NCBI GenBank assembly: GCA_026686845.1
Contig: JAIVEN010000008.1
Location: 38,754,501-38,818,500 of the forward strand
Length of the DNA: 64,000 nucleotides
Direction of reading: 5' to 3'
Source of the DNA: Adenanthera pavonina
Taxonomy: Eukaryota; Streptophyta; Magnoliopsida; Fabales; Fabaceae
The first letter of the stretch is position 1. Each line of letters opens with the position of its first letter. Position numbers and translations under genes: made by a program. The notes beneath the pieces are model-generated. The model saw only the letters and a program-made list of their open reading frames with translations, searched no databases and was not told where the DNA came from. This document shows, piece by piece, positions 21,725 through 34,206 of this stretch.

Positions 21725-22530
21725 CTAAGATCTAACTCATCTAAACTTTTCTCCACAAAAAAAAAAGTAATACTTCTCTAAGAAGAATTCAGCTTGATTC
21801 TTCGATTCTTTACAGTTTGTTATGAAAAATATGAATTGAATATTACAATACCAACCAAAATGTTAAGACTACATTACGAGGGGGCTGAGTATATGGCCCC
21901 AACCAGGCAACCCTCCACCAAATTGTTTCTTCCATTGTCAAAGTCTTTTGCAAACTTAATCATAAAATAATTGAGTAGTGAGTTAAATTCCAGAAAATCA
22001 TCAAGATCAGGATAAATCTCATAACTCAGAGCATTTATAAAAATATTTATTAACAAGATTATTATATTAGCATTATTTAAAGACACACTTTTATCAAATA
22101 TGAGTTGTATCTTTACCAATTAAATTAACCTTTATTAGAATATAAGAGGGAAATATGATATGCATGGAAAGAAAACCACATGGATACAGCCCCCATTCCA
22201 GATTTTGAGGGTTTGTTGGATAGATTGTAGAGGAAAAAATATCCCACATCCATCTCATTTGGTTTGGACGGTTAAGAAATTATTATTATTATTTAAATAT
22301 TTTTTCGCTTTATTTTTTATGTTTTATCTTATATTTATTCTATAATTTTATGAGTTTTTGACTTTTACTTTTCCACAAAACATCTTTCAAATCAATTTAT
22401 TTAACCATTTGTTATAAATATCAAAATAAGATACTTATATATAATTCAATAGACAAATCAGAATAAACTTATTTAACTTCATATTTAATTCTTAGCATTG
22501 ATAATTTTGTAATTAATATTATATGATACA

Positions 22531-24044
22531 TTAGCCATTACTGCTGAACTGTGAGAGATTGGGCAGGGTCTCATGAGCAGACACAGACACAGCCTGCGAC
22601 TTGGAATCAGGTGAGATGAACTGCGAAGCCTCTTTTTCCTTAGAAATGTTGTTGATCAAGTGAATCAAAACCCTCTCAAGCTCTTCCCCATCACTCCATT
22701 CATGGATTTCAGCCTTCACAAGCAAACGGTCTTTGCATATCAAGTCCCACAAGGGGAACTTCTTCCTTGGCATCACAAAGTCTCTCTCTTTCAGTCTCAA
22801 GCTTGGACAGTAGTCCCCAATCCCATCACCCACATAGATGAACCTCTTGTCTTCTTCGGGGGATATTGAATCTTGAATCCTCTCTATGATTGGACCCTAT
22901 AATGGAAAAAAGATTGAATCAATTATAAATCATGTATAAATAAACAGGTGGTATCTGAATCTTCTACAAAAATATAACTTCAATTATCAGATGTTGATTA
23001 ATGATTACTTAATTCCAAGTGTTCAGAAATTTTTAATTGTATTTCTTGTTTTAACTATTATATCTAAATAGGGGCTTAGGTCAAAATTATTCATTATTTT
23101 TTATACGTTAATATTAAATTTAATTATCTCTAATAAGGGAGGTAAGAGCCCAGGTTCTTCCTTGTGGAGAACTCATGTCTAGATTATCTGGTGGGGTTAA
23201 TATATGATCCCACTTGTGTTTTAGTCAAAATCAAATCAAGTTGAAAGTTGAAACCAAAATTTCTCTCTATGGTTGGCAAGGGTAAGTTCTCTTCTTCTTC
23301 CTTCCAGAAAAGAAAAGTAGGGAATTAAAGGAAGAAAATAGAGTACCTTGCACATGTTTGGAGGGCAACGACTGCAGCCATGGGGGGCCTTGTTGAAGTC
23401 ATGGTAAGGCGAAATTCTCAACCTTCCTTCTTCATTAACATAGGCTGGGTTAGTGATAATCTCAGAGAAGCACTCCCTTATTCCCAAATGCTTCAGAATT
23501 GTCTCAATGGAGAACAGATTTGCATCACTCACAACCCTTAACTCGCACCTGGAGAGCAAAATACCACCATATATTTCTTCTTCTCCAAAAGGAAAGCAAA
23601 AAGAAAAAAGAACTCCTTTATTTAAAGAAGAAAAAGATGCATACCCTAAAGCATGAGCTGCTTTAATGGCAGGGACTACTCTGGGATGTACAGCATTCCT
23701 CTTCAGAATCTCTTCAATTTCCTCAATGGTTACTTCTTGTGCATGAAGCTCCATCATCACCCTATCCTATAAAATCAATACCAGAACAAGAGGACCCAGT
23801 TATTTCTGCCATAGACAACAAAACCAGAAGCACAAACTGTCAAATTAAACAAGTTACAATATCATTGAGGAAACAAAGTTAAATTGTTCTGAATTAAGAA
23901 TCTTACAATGGCAGAGTTCCAGGGCATTGTGGAAAGAAGTTGATTAAACAAGTTGGTGGCACCAAGCTCCTGAACGACCCAATCGTCACAATCGCAGTCA
24001 ACAATGGTCTTGTCAAAGTCGAAAACAACCACAATTCCAGACAT
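22531..24044 (-). CDS. PHOSPHO-type HAD phosphatase (inorganic pyrophosphatase 2-like)
   Basis: Four exons on the minus strand: 24044-23907, 23766-23645, 23548-23347, 22896-22531. All have GT-AG borders and joining phases, and encode 275 residues, close to the plant family size. HAD motif I FDFDKT (nucleophile D9, D11) is in exon 1. Motif II VVSDAN (S94) and the family stretch GCSRCPPNMCK are in exon 3. Motif IV YVGDGIGDYCPS (D178, D182) is in exon 4. Arabidopsis relatives At1g73010 and At1g17710 are cytosolic phosphatases acting on pyrophosphate or phosphoethanolamine/phosphocholine and are induced by phosphate starvation. Substrate and regulation here are inferred only. No perfect P1BS (GNATATNC) was seen in the 250 bp upstream. 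The start codon chosen gives the usual short N-terminus before motif I. The C-terminal tail (about 35 residues) is poorly conserved in type. This is the only gene in the window that looks intact. Confidence 0.9.
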
Positions 24045-24149
24045 TGTTACGAAAATCTCAGTGACCTAGAAGAACAAATCCTATTGGGTGTCTCGCAGTT
24101 CTCTCAAAATCGATTCTTGGCATGGATTCTACGGCTTGAGAGACATGGG

Positions 24150-24157
24150 TATTTATA
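24150..24157 (-). promoter_or_regulatory. TATA box of the HAD phosphatase gene
   Basis: TATAAATA on the minus strand lies about 106 bp upstream of the start codon, a normal distance allowing for a leader of some 70 bases. Confidence 0.55.
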
Positions 24158-24160
24158 GTG

Positions 24161-25510
24161 AACGCCATTGTCGAAACCTAACCATGCAAAAGAGAACAAA
24201 GAATGGGTTTTGAGTCAAATATAACAAAAAAAAGATTATTTATCAAAATATAACTCTTATCTTGGCCGAGAAAGGAGGGGTAGAGAAAAATAGAGAAGAA
24301 AACTACAAAATAGAGAAGAAAAATTGATGGCAAAGGAGACAAAGACAGAGAAAAAGGGATTTTTAGGGATAGAAATGATAAAATGGCTCATAAGTATTTT
24401 TAAATATAAAAATATATTAAAACTCTCAAAACTAATTCCATGTCACATCCAAGTGTTATTTACTAGAGTGACATGGCATATATCACCAGAAAAAAATAGT
24501 GAGATCGCATAAATCATTAAACTTAACTATAATTTTAACCACAAGAGAGTTGATAGTGAAAATATGAAACATTAGAGTTGTAATTTTAAACTTTTAAAGG
24601 TGAAGGGAGTGATGTGCAACTGGTGGAGAGATTTTATACAATTTAGCCAAAAAAATGCATGGATATCAAATGAAAATTCAAACAGATTATTCTTAATTAT
24701 TTTTAATCGAAAATTTTCTCCTTGCTCAGTGTCAAAAGCTGCGAAAAAATTGGACAAGCCTGCTTCATTTTTTCCTACAACATTTCAGTTGGAAGCATTT
24801 TTCCTACTAGGAAAATTCTTACTACTTTTTACTACTACTGATTTTAGTAGGAAACAGTATGTGTTTCCTACTGATTTTAGCTTATTTTCCTACTATTTTG
24901 TCAGGAGGAGATCTCTATGTTTGTTGTCGTGGCATCACGTAGTGTCACACTAGAGGAGGTAGGATTTTCAACGCTTGAATCTGCAATTTAGGAAGCCATT
25001 GAGAAGAACTTAGAAACGTAGAAAACTTTCCCATCCAACTCTCACAGTTTCGGTAATACACAGAACTCTCTTAGATTCAATTCCAAATCATCTCAACGTC
25101 CACGCCACACAAGTATATGAATATCATAATTTTATACTTTTACAATCCCAAAATTGTAGAAGTACTAAATTTTATATTTTTATTTTGACAACTACATTAA
25201 TATCATAATATATTCAAAAGACACATATTAATATATTTTAAGTAATTTATAATATATCTTTTATCAATTAGATATATTTTATATCTTATTATTTTGATAA
25301 ATACTAATATTACAAAAATATATCTGCAGATAAAATTTATGCAATCTATCTATAACTTCAAAATATATTTATTTTAATATATATAATATTTTTTTTATTT
25401 AAATGATATTTAATTTAATAAAAATATATATTATATTATAAAAAAATATAATTATGATATATATATTTATAATATAATTTAAATATATATTAGTAATTAT
25501 TATAAATTAT
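24161..25510. other. Intergenic, no gene seen; AT-rich low complexity from about 25130
   Basis: 24560-24960 holds several ttcctact / agtaggaa motifs in both orientations, which hints at a decayed repeat. 25130-25510 is almost pure A and T. Confidence 0.5.
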
Positions 25511-25514
25511 ATAT

Positions 25515-25548
25515 GGGGGAGGGGGTAAACGGGTTCTGAGGGAGTGGG
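25515..25548 (+). other. Putative G-quadruplex motif
   Basis: Five runs of three or more G (25515-25519, 25521-25525, 25531-25533, 25540-25542, 25546-25548) are separated by loops of 1, 5, 6 and 3 bases. This satisfies the usual G3+N1-7 rule. It sits abruptly in a very AT-rich stretch. Confidence 0.7.
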
Positions 25549-25651
25549 CGGTGAGGTGGCAGGCTATATTATTAATTATGCCTGCCACCTACTTTCATCA
25601 AAATTATAACAAAAGGAAAAAAAAAAAAAAAGGAAACAAAGGCCGAATTAT

Positions 25652-25707
25652 CATAATTGGTCTCCCAGGTAACAAGATGAGGCGAGCAGGTGCTGCTCGA
25701 GTGGTAA
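25652..25707 (+). repeat. 56-bp dispersed repeat, copy 1
   Basis: cataattggtctcccaggta to gtggtaa recurs at 27947-28002 with about eight or nine differences. The end (tgctcgagtggtaag) faintly resembles a pol III A box, so it could be part of a SINE. Confidence 0.6.
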
Positions 25708-26089
25708 GTGTACGTTTGGTTTTTAACTTGTAAAAAATAAGTTTTGATTTAATTGGTTTTATAATATGATTATAATAAAAATTAATTTTAAATTAATTTG
25801 TCTGTATTTAGATAATTTATTTAAAAATTAGTTTTGATCAAAATAATTATATTTAAATAATTTTAATTAAAAATAGTTATATATGGATATATAATTTTTT
25901 ACCAATTTTTAATAGATAAATTTCCTTTGTCCAATACATATTTAATAAACATATATGTGTGTGCATTTGTCTAAAAAATAAAAGTTTCAAAATTAAAATA
26001 TTAGAAATAAGATTGATAATATTATATGACTAATTATATTAAATAGATTGTACAATCTGATCTTATTTAAAATTATTTCATTTTATTAT

Positions 26090-27720
26090 ATTTATTATAA
26101 TTAAAGAAATGATTAAGAATTAGCCTATATAGGGAAAAATTGTCAAAAGAACTTTGGAAATTTTGTTTCTTAGTATTTTATTTTTCTTATTTTTATTTTT
26201 TTACTCATAATTTTTCTCTAAATTGAACTTAAATTTCATCCTACAATCAATTTAATATCTTTGAATCAAAATATAATTTGATTTATCTTGCATTTTGTTT
26301 AATTGAAAATATAATATATTTGATGTAATATTTTCTTGTAAATCATCGTCCACAGAAATTGAAATTTTGAAAGGATATTTTTCTTATTAGATTAGAGAAA
26401 TTTTATGAAAATTTTATTTTCCTAACTTTCTATTTTTTTCTTATTTTTATTTACCCATTTGCATCTATATTTATTTTTATTGTACCACCTCTTATCCACT
26501 TGCACCATTTTACACTATTTTCTGGCAACCAAGCATGCCTTTAGCTCTTCTTTTTCTAGCTTCCTTCCATTTTCTCTCTCTCTTTATTGGCCACCATTAG
26601 GGGTGGAAATAGGCCGGGCCCCTACCAGGGGCTTATGGTCTAGCCTACATGAGGCCTGGCCTGGCCTGACCTATTTATTTAAATAGGTCAGGCTCAGGCT
26701 AATAGCTAGGCCTATTTAGTTAAATAGGCATGACCTGTTTATCAAAGGCCTGGCCTGAAGCCTATCAGGCCAGGCTTGTTTATATTTTTTATTTTATATT
26801 ATGTATAAAATATATAATAAAAATTAAATATTTTATAATGTAATATTATTTTTTTTCAGTCACTTTAAATCTCTATTACACCTCCCTGTTCCACCTTTAT
26901 TTTCAATTTCTTCTCATCTCTCTTAAACAGTCAGATTGACAAACCCTAACCTAAGCTCAGCTTCCATCAATGCCTCCATTCTCTCAAGCCATCGCCCATT
27001 AATCTTTATTGCATCTCTCGTTGCAAACACTTATGTTGAATAAGGTTTTAACTACAACTTGAGCATAGATAGTGTTATAAGATTAATTTTTGTTATTATT
27101 ATGTAGAACGATGTACAAGACAAGTCCTTTATTAATTTTTTTATTTAAACATATATATTTCTTTTGTTAATTTTTTATTGTTATGTAGGCTTTAAATAGG
27201 CCAATAGCCTCTTTAAAGCCTTCGAGGCCTAGACTTTTAAGCCTATTTGAAGGCCTACCAATTGGTAGGCCTTTAAATAGGCTTCAGGCCAGGCCAGACT
27301 TTTTACAGGCTCAGGCTTGAGCCTGAAAAAAAGCCTAACATAGGCTAATAGGCCAGGCTCAGGCCTAAGGCCTCTATTGCAGGCTTGGCCTGTTTAGGTA
27401 AAGCCTGGCCTATTCCCATCTCTAGCCACCATTCAATCTCACTTCCTCTTATTGAGCTCGGCCACAGTTTCTAGCCTCAATATGTTGTGTATCAGTTACT
27501 CCTTTATTCCTTCCTTCATTCCTTTGAAACACCAAAAGGAGGATTCCAAGATGCCTCCCATCTTTGCTCCGACGATCACCTTCCTTCTCTTCTTCATCTC
27601 TTACTCCCACTCTTTCTACCTTCCTGGTGTTGTTCCTCGGGATTTTCATACTATACGCTTTCTCAATCTCTTTCCTTCCTATTTTCCTACTTTCTATCTA
27701 TTGATTATTGTTGTAATTCC
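26090..27720. repeat. Diverged copy of the 5690-6590 repeat, split by a hAT element
   Basis: 26100-26560 aligns with 5920-6480 (for example gattaagaattagcctatat and the block around ttgaaattttgaaagga). The hAT element at 26598-27424 interrupts it, and related pyrimidine-rich sequence resumes after 27432. No gene is seen. The short open frames at 27452-27825 are unsupported. Confidence 0.5.
26598..27424. mobile_element. Non-autonomous hAT element with perfect 8-bp TSD
   Basis: The ends read taggggtggaaataggcc and, reversed, tagagatgggaataggcc. They are flanked by the identical 8-bp direct repeat gccaccat at 26590-26597 and 27425-27432. An 8-bp target duplication with TAG...CTA-type ends fits hAT. 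The 827-bp body has many copies of aggcct-type motifs near both ends, which give extensive inverted subterminal repeats, and no transposase. Confidence 0.88.
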
Positions 27721-27946
27721 TGTTTCTCCATTGCCTCACGTCTCTGTTTGCTGAATTTCTCTGTAACTTCTGTTCAGGCAACAGATAAGCAACCTCGGAG
27801 TTGCTTCTTATGTAACGGAGTTTAAATGGGCAACGGAGCTCCCAACATGTTACATTTTATTAGCCAAACAGATCTAGAAAAAAAAAACAAACTCCATTTT
27901 CGCCTAAAACATGATTTATAACTGAAAACCAAACTGGCCAGTATGC

Positions 27947-28002
27947 CATAATTGGACTCCCGTGTAACAAGATAAGGCGAGTAGGAGCTCCTCAAGTGGT
28001 AA
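27947..28002 (+). repeat. 56-bp dispersed repeat, copy 2
   Basis: Pairs with 25652-25707 in direct orientation, about 2.3 kb apart. Confidence 0.6.
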
Positions 28003-28289
28003 ATAGTTGGGAAAATTGTGTTTTGGAATAAAAAATAACATACTTGATTTTTTGGATCAAAGATGATTTTTTTCTTGTGAAAATCGAATTTTTCAAATCT
28101 GGAATCAATTCTTTTTTCAGAAAAAATCAATTTGATATAAAATATCAAATATGTTTTTTTTTCAAAACACAATTTTCCCTAAATAGTTTCTGTATAGTTT
28201 CTGTCATGTTATATTTTGATTATTTGTTTATTTTATTATTATATATTCCTCAAAAAAACCCCGCCAAATGATACATTCTCGACAAATAA

Positions 28290-31190
28290 GTCAATTTTAG
28301 ACAGTTGGCCACCTTTGAAATGCATGCTCTAAATATATTCTGGGTATATGGTATATTCTGGGTATATGGTGTAGTTTTAGTCATCCTTATAATATTTATT
28401 TATAAATATTAACTTTTAGAAAATTATTTGTGCTAAATATATGATATTTTGTCTTGGTCTTACATACAATATTCTTTCTAGAATATAAGACAATATTTAT
28501 TATTCAATACTAAAAAATACCCTTATTTAAAGAGAAAAAAATTTAATAAAAATAACTTTAGAAAAATAATATAATTTTTTAAAATATTAACATCATTAAC
28601 TAATTTTAATTTTAATAATTAATTCGTGTGATTTATTTAAAATGAACTTATATTAAAAAATGGAGGGAATACTTTTTATTCAGACATGTGATGTGCTTGG
28701 ACCAGCAGTGATAGACACACAACTATTTAGGGGCCTACCCTCCTAAATATTTTATCTAAGAAATTTTTAACTTATAGGCTCACCAAAAATGTCAAATAAT
28801 TTAGGTTTTTATGACTTATGACTCCTCCCAAATAATTGTTTGAAAAATCTAAGAGCTTTTTTTCACTTTTTTTAATAGAATTAAAAATTTGGAGAGTACC
28901 TAAATCAAGATATGTAAGTCTCTCCCCTATAAAACCATATAATTAGGACATAATAATTTTATAAAATCTATAAATAAAAAATATATTTGTGTTATATTAT
29001 ATTTTCTTAGGGTCCAAAAAATTTCATTTATTGTCTTTAATACCTCCTAGGTTACTTAAAAATTTGATAATGAGTGTACATGAGGTTTTCTTTTGTTCAC
29101 TAGTTTGGGCCCCAGTATTCAGTGCTGGTTCCGCCCCGTGAACCACCAGTATTTATCTAGGAATGTGATGTGTCTGGAGATACAGCTGACCGCATGTGAC
29201 GTGATTGGATCAGTATGCTTTGACGGAGCTATGTGGTCACATGGAGCAAATTACAAGTAATGAAAAATTTTAATATTTTGCACCTCTTCCCCTTGTTTTT
29301 TCACATACTACCTTTTATATATCAATTCTACTTAACTTTTGATCCAAATCCATGTGTATTTGAGTTTAAAAATATTTTAAATATATGAAAACTTAACCCA
29401 AGCCTAATATAATTTGAAGATTGTGAAGCCGTTATGTAATTGAATAAGAAACACATGGATAAATAATTGTTTAATGACTTATACTGAAAAAATATTTTTA
29501 AAAGAATTGATAATGAGTGGTTGTTTAATTGTTTCAATACATGAAATTATTTAAAGGCAATAATAAAGTACTTTCTCCATTTTTGAATAATTAACATTTT
29601 GGAGTTATGTATGTTTGTTACATTCTGGATAAGGAAGTCAATTTTAGTTGGCCACCTTTAAAATGTACATTCCAAAAATATTCTAGATATATGATACTGT
29701 TTCAGTGATCCTTATAATATTTATTTATGAATATTAATTTTTAGAAAATTATTACTATTTATTTAGGCATGTGATGTGTCTGGACTAGAAGTAGCAGACA
29801 AAGATATAGGCCCCCCTTATATAGGCTTGCTAGAAATGTTAAATAATTTAGGTTTTTCTGACTTATCGTCCCTCCCAAATATTTTCCTCATGATAATTAT
29901 TTGAGTAGCAACTAATAAACTTAGTTTGAGAGTCTTTTTCCCACTTTTTTAATGGAATTAAAAACTTGGGGAGCACACAAAATCAAGATATACAAGTCTT
30001 TCCTTATAAAACTATGTAATCATGACATAATAATCTTACAAAATTTATGAAGTTATTCAAAGAGTGCCGGCTGAAATTACATATTTTCTTCATTGTGTTT
30101 TATGTTATTCACTTTGTTTAGACTTCTTTTTTTCTTGTCATACTCTATTTGAACTTTAAATAAAAATTATATTTGTACCCTATTATATTTTCTTAAGACC
30201 CAAAAAAGTTATTTATTGTCTTTGATACCTAGTGGGTTGCTTAGAAATTTGTTAATGAGTTTATATGTAAAATTCTTGGGGTCGGGATCTCTTTCACGAG
30301 ACCCTGATTTACTTCTCTTCTACCTTTTTGTTTGTTTGTTTGTTTGTTTTTTTTTTTAACATTTAAGTTTAGAAATAAAAAATATTTCTTTATAATTATA
30401 TAACTGTAAAATTATATTATTTTCATTTTTTCTTTAATTTAAATATTATACAGTTAAAAAAATCTTTACAGTCATATAGTTATATAATATGAGAAAAAAG
30501 ATATAAAATAGGATAAAACTGTATAGATAGATAACTATATAACTCTAACAAAAACATATTGTAACATTTATAATTTTTAAATTCAAAAAATAAAAAAAGA
30601 TAATTTTCCTACAACCACAGGCATCCAACATCGGAGATTGTTTAGTCATAGGTTTGCCTGATAGTATCCGCGTTCGTGTGGACCAGTCCGTTTTATTCAC
30701 GCATGTTATTTCTTTGGACCACTGTACAAAAATGGATGCACCTCATCGTATGTGATGTGATTGGACCAGTTTACAAATGAATGGTGCAATTATTTTGTCA
30801 CATGGAGGACATTATAAGTAATGTCCAAAAATTTTAATATTTTGCACCTCTTACCCTTCATATTTTGCACATCCTACATTTTATATAACTTTTGATCCAA
30901 ATCTAAGTAAATTTGACTTTAAAAATATTTTAGATATATGAAAACTTAACTCAAACCCAATAAAATTTGAAGATTGTAAAGATGTCGGATAATTGAATAG
31001 AAAATATATGGATAAATAATTGTTTAGTGACTTATAATAAAAAAGATGTTCTTAATAGTATTGATAATTAGTGATTGTTTAATTATTTCAATACATAAAA
31101 TTACTTAAATGACAATTGTAAGGTGCTTCCTCCGTTTTTGAATAATTGACATTTTGGAGTTATACATGTAGATTAAAAAAGATAATAAAT
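28290..31190. repeat. Old degenerate tandem duplication of about 1.4-1.5 kb
   Basis: Matching blocks in the same order are 28290-28430 with 29638-29755, 28684-28830 with 29766-29890, and 29262-29560 with 30824-31110. The unit 28290-29637 is thus followed by a diverged second unit 29638-31190, with indels. By eye the copies differ at well over one base in ten. No gene is seen. A (GTTT)n run lies at 30327-30350. Confidence 0.65.
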
Positions 31191-31934
31191 AGCCTAAGAA
31201 TTAAACTAATATGATAATCTCATTAATTATATAGTATTCTTTAGTGTTTCTTTTTTCATTATTTATCATTTTAAAATTATTTTTTATTTTATTTGATATA
31301 CTAAACGACTCTCAATGTATATATAAAGTAATCCTTTCTGCAATGGTATTGGTTTTCGATGGATTTTAGATATTTTTGTTAAAATATCAGTTAATATTGG
31401 AAACAATCGTTATTACATGTTATATGATTCCAAGTAAATAAAAGAAAATTAAAATTGTGAAACCACAGGATTTTGAGTGTAGGAACAAGGAGTACACTAC
31501 AAAACATTTGACTTTCGGCGAGGACAAAAGTCGTCGCTGAAAGTCGAAATGTCGTCGCTAAAAACTTTTAGCGGTGACAACTTTGTCGTTGGCATAAGTC
31601 TTGTCGTCAAAAGTTTTGGCGACGACAAAAGATGTCACCGCTAAAAGTTGATATTTGGCGACGACATTGTCGTTGCTGATAGTTGACCTTTGGCGAGGAC
31701 TAAATTGTCGTCGCTGAAAGTTGACATTTGGCGACGACATTGTCGTCGCTGAAAATCGTCTTTTGGCGAGGACCAAATTATCATCACTGAAAGTTGACAT
31801 TTGGCGACGCCTTTGTCGTCACTGAAAGTCGACCTTTGGTGAGGACCAAATTGTCGTCGCTGAAAGTTGACATTTGGTGACGACATTAGTCGCCGCCGAA
31901 AGCTTATTAAACACCATTGCCACATCATCATCGG

Positions 31935-32130
31935 GCATGCCACATCACCGCCACGTCACCTTGGATCCACCGCCACATCACCCCAGGCCCACACCATGTC
32001 ACCACCACATCACCGCCATGTCACTACCACGTCACCTTGGGTCCACCGCCACATCACCCCAAGCCCACACCATGTCACCACCACATCACCGCCATGTCAC
32101 CTCGGGCCCCACGCCATGTCACCGCCAAAT
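31935..32130 (+). repeat. 76-bp minisatellite inside the CACTA element
   Basis: Units start at 31957 and 32033 (caccttgg(a/g)tccaccgcca) and are built from shorter cacatcaccgcca modules. The His/Thr/Pro-rich open frames across it in three frames are a product of the repeat. Confidence 0.85.
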
Positions 32131-32657
32131 CATATAATGCTTTCAAATGTGAACACCTAGGTTTCGAATTCATGACCCTCTTACTCCCAAAGCCTTATAT
32201 TCACTCTTTTGCCAGTTGAGCTGAAATGTACCTGCAGTCTTTATATGAAATATTAAATATATATTATTTATCTACACACTAATATACACACATATATTTA
32301 TAAATCAATATATTATTAAAAAATACACATTTGTCTTATTTTCAATTACTAATTTCATAAAATATTTTATTTGGATATGCTTATATTTATATGAATATTT
32401 ATATTATAATTTTTTATTTTTAAATCTTAAATAATTTTCCTATAAATATATTTTTTTTTACAAGAAAAAATTGTTTTCTAGCTGACTTTTACATTTGATT
32501 TTTATTTTTAAATAAAAATAATTATGTATATAATATTTATGATCCATATGTATTAATATTATATTATTTTATATTATTTTTCGTTTATTCATATCATATA
32601 ATATATATCATATATTATATTATTTGATAAATTATATTATATATGCTTAATATATAT

Positions 32658-33051
32658 TAGAGATGGGATGAGATTGGATAGGAGCGGATTTTATACCAAC
32701 TAGTGGTCTGACTTGAAGTTTTGGTCGAATATTATATATATCCATTTTTTATTTTTTTATTTTTTAAAAGAAAATTAGAAAATTGAACTTCTATTATTAT
32801 GGTATTCCCAACAAAATATATTTAATACTTGATGAAACTACATATAAATATATATAAAAAAAAAAAAGCCCTTAGGCCGAGTCAGACCAAGTGATCTGAG
32901 AAGGTTGCTCGAAACTTGGTCTGACCTGGTCAAATGGCTCTGCCTAATGCTCAAGTTTTGGTTTCTTGTTAAAATGACCGGATTTGTCTTTAGTTGGGCT
33001 ACTTCAGGTTGGACTAGATTGATTAGGTCCAGGTTTATTCTCTCACCCCTA
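32658..33051. mobile_element. Possible small hAT-like MITE nested in the CACTA element
   Basis: The left end tagagatgggatgag and the right end ctctcacccct(a) are inverted and resemble the termini of the hAT element at 26598. An inner hairpin (agtcagaccaagt / acttggtctgac) lies at about 32880-32927. The flanks are AT-rich, so a target duplication cannot be judged. Confidence 0.4.
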
Positions 33052-34206
33052 TATATTATATATAATATAATAGGAATTTCGAAAAAAATCATTATTACAA
33101 ATATTGTAATTTTGATTATCATATGATTTAAAAGAAAATGTAATAAATTTAATCTGTTATAATTGGGAGAATAAAAAAGATAAAAAAAGTTAAGATAGTG
33201 AGAAAGAGAATTCGTTAATACTTGTTTTCCAAATATTGTCATTACTTATTAATTAGGAAAGTAAATTAACAATCCATAAGCATTTTTTCTCTATGTGACA
33301 ATACTCTGTTAGACTTTTATATTATGTAAAAATATCTACATTACTAATATATACCCATAAGAGTTAGGGCTGAGAGTTTCAATCATAGCATATCTGATTA
33401 TTATTTTAGATATATTAACTACTGATTATTATCATGGTACGTTACTATTTCATAATTTGTTATTAGTAATAAATAACTTTAATATTAATTTATATGTTAA
33501 ATATACTAGCAATTAATTACTTAGCCTAATAAAAATTCCTCCAAATATAGGATTGATCATATTAGATAATTAGATATTAATTCGTTCTCCTAATTCTCTT
33601 TTATTAGTGTTATCAATCCCTTTATTAATTAAAAAAATTATCTTAATAAAAATAACATATTTCATTAATTAAGATGAAGAAAAAGTAAATATAAATGTGG
33701 AATAGATTCAATAGTTTAACTATTCAAGTTTTTAATCTCAAGAAGAAATAAAATACTTTCAAAATATTTAAAAAAATTCAAATGAATTTGATAAAAAAAA
33801 TTCAAATAAAAGAAAATAGTAAAATACTTTGACTTTAACCAAAGATATCAGATATTTTTTATAATACAAAATATACGTAGAATATCTTTTTTATTATAAA
33901 ATTATATCAACATAATACAATTATTATTTCAATATGTTATTTATTAATTTTCAAAGTAAAAATAATAAAAATTCAAAAAATTAGCTTTGGTAGTGACATA
34001 GTTGCTGCTGAAAGTTATACATTCAACGACGACTTTTCTTTGTCGTCGCTGAAAGTGTGACTTTTGGTAACGACAAAATGTCATTGCTGAAAGTCACACT
34101 TTTAGCGACGACGTTTTCTGTCGTCGCCAAAAACATGCTTTCAGCGACGATTTTTTTTGTCGCTACCGCAAATCATCGCTGAAAGTCTGATTTTTTTATA
34201 GTGGTA

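Larger units (their letters stand above)
21082..22530. other. Intergenic, AT-rich, no gene seen
   Basis: This stretch lies right of the last base comparable with the second block. It holds the SINE-like segment and the 71-bp tandem repeat listed separately. An 81-codon open frame on the minus strand (21874-22119) matches nothing I recognise and has no splice or family support. Confidence 0.5.
31495..34203. mobile_element. Non-autonomous CACTA (En/Spm) element with 3-bp TSD
   Basis: The left end is CACTACAAAACATTTGACTT and the right end, reversed, is CACTATAAAAAAATCAGACT. Both run on into ctttc(g/a)gcg. The flanks are the 3-bp direct repeat gta (31492-31494 and 34204-34206), as expected for CACTA elements. 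Dense subterminal repeats of the type ggcgacgac / gtcgtcgctgaaagt fill 31505-31900 and 33983-34190 in opposite sense. Length is 2709 bp. No transposase is seen. The interior holds a GC-rich minisatellite and an AT-rich core. Confidence 0.88.

Noticed and set aside
21874..22119. 81-codon minus-strand open frame
   Set aside because: AT-rich composition, no recognisable motif, no exon borders or conservation visible.
27452..28271. Several open frames of 75-116 codons
   Set aside because: Low-complexity or AT-rich, on both strands, without motif or splice support.
31867..32219. Three overlapping His/Thr/Pro-rich open frames
   Set aside because: They are translations of the 76-bp minisatellite inside the CACTA element. 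A period not causing stops opens several frames at once.
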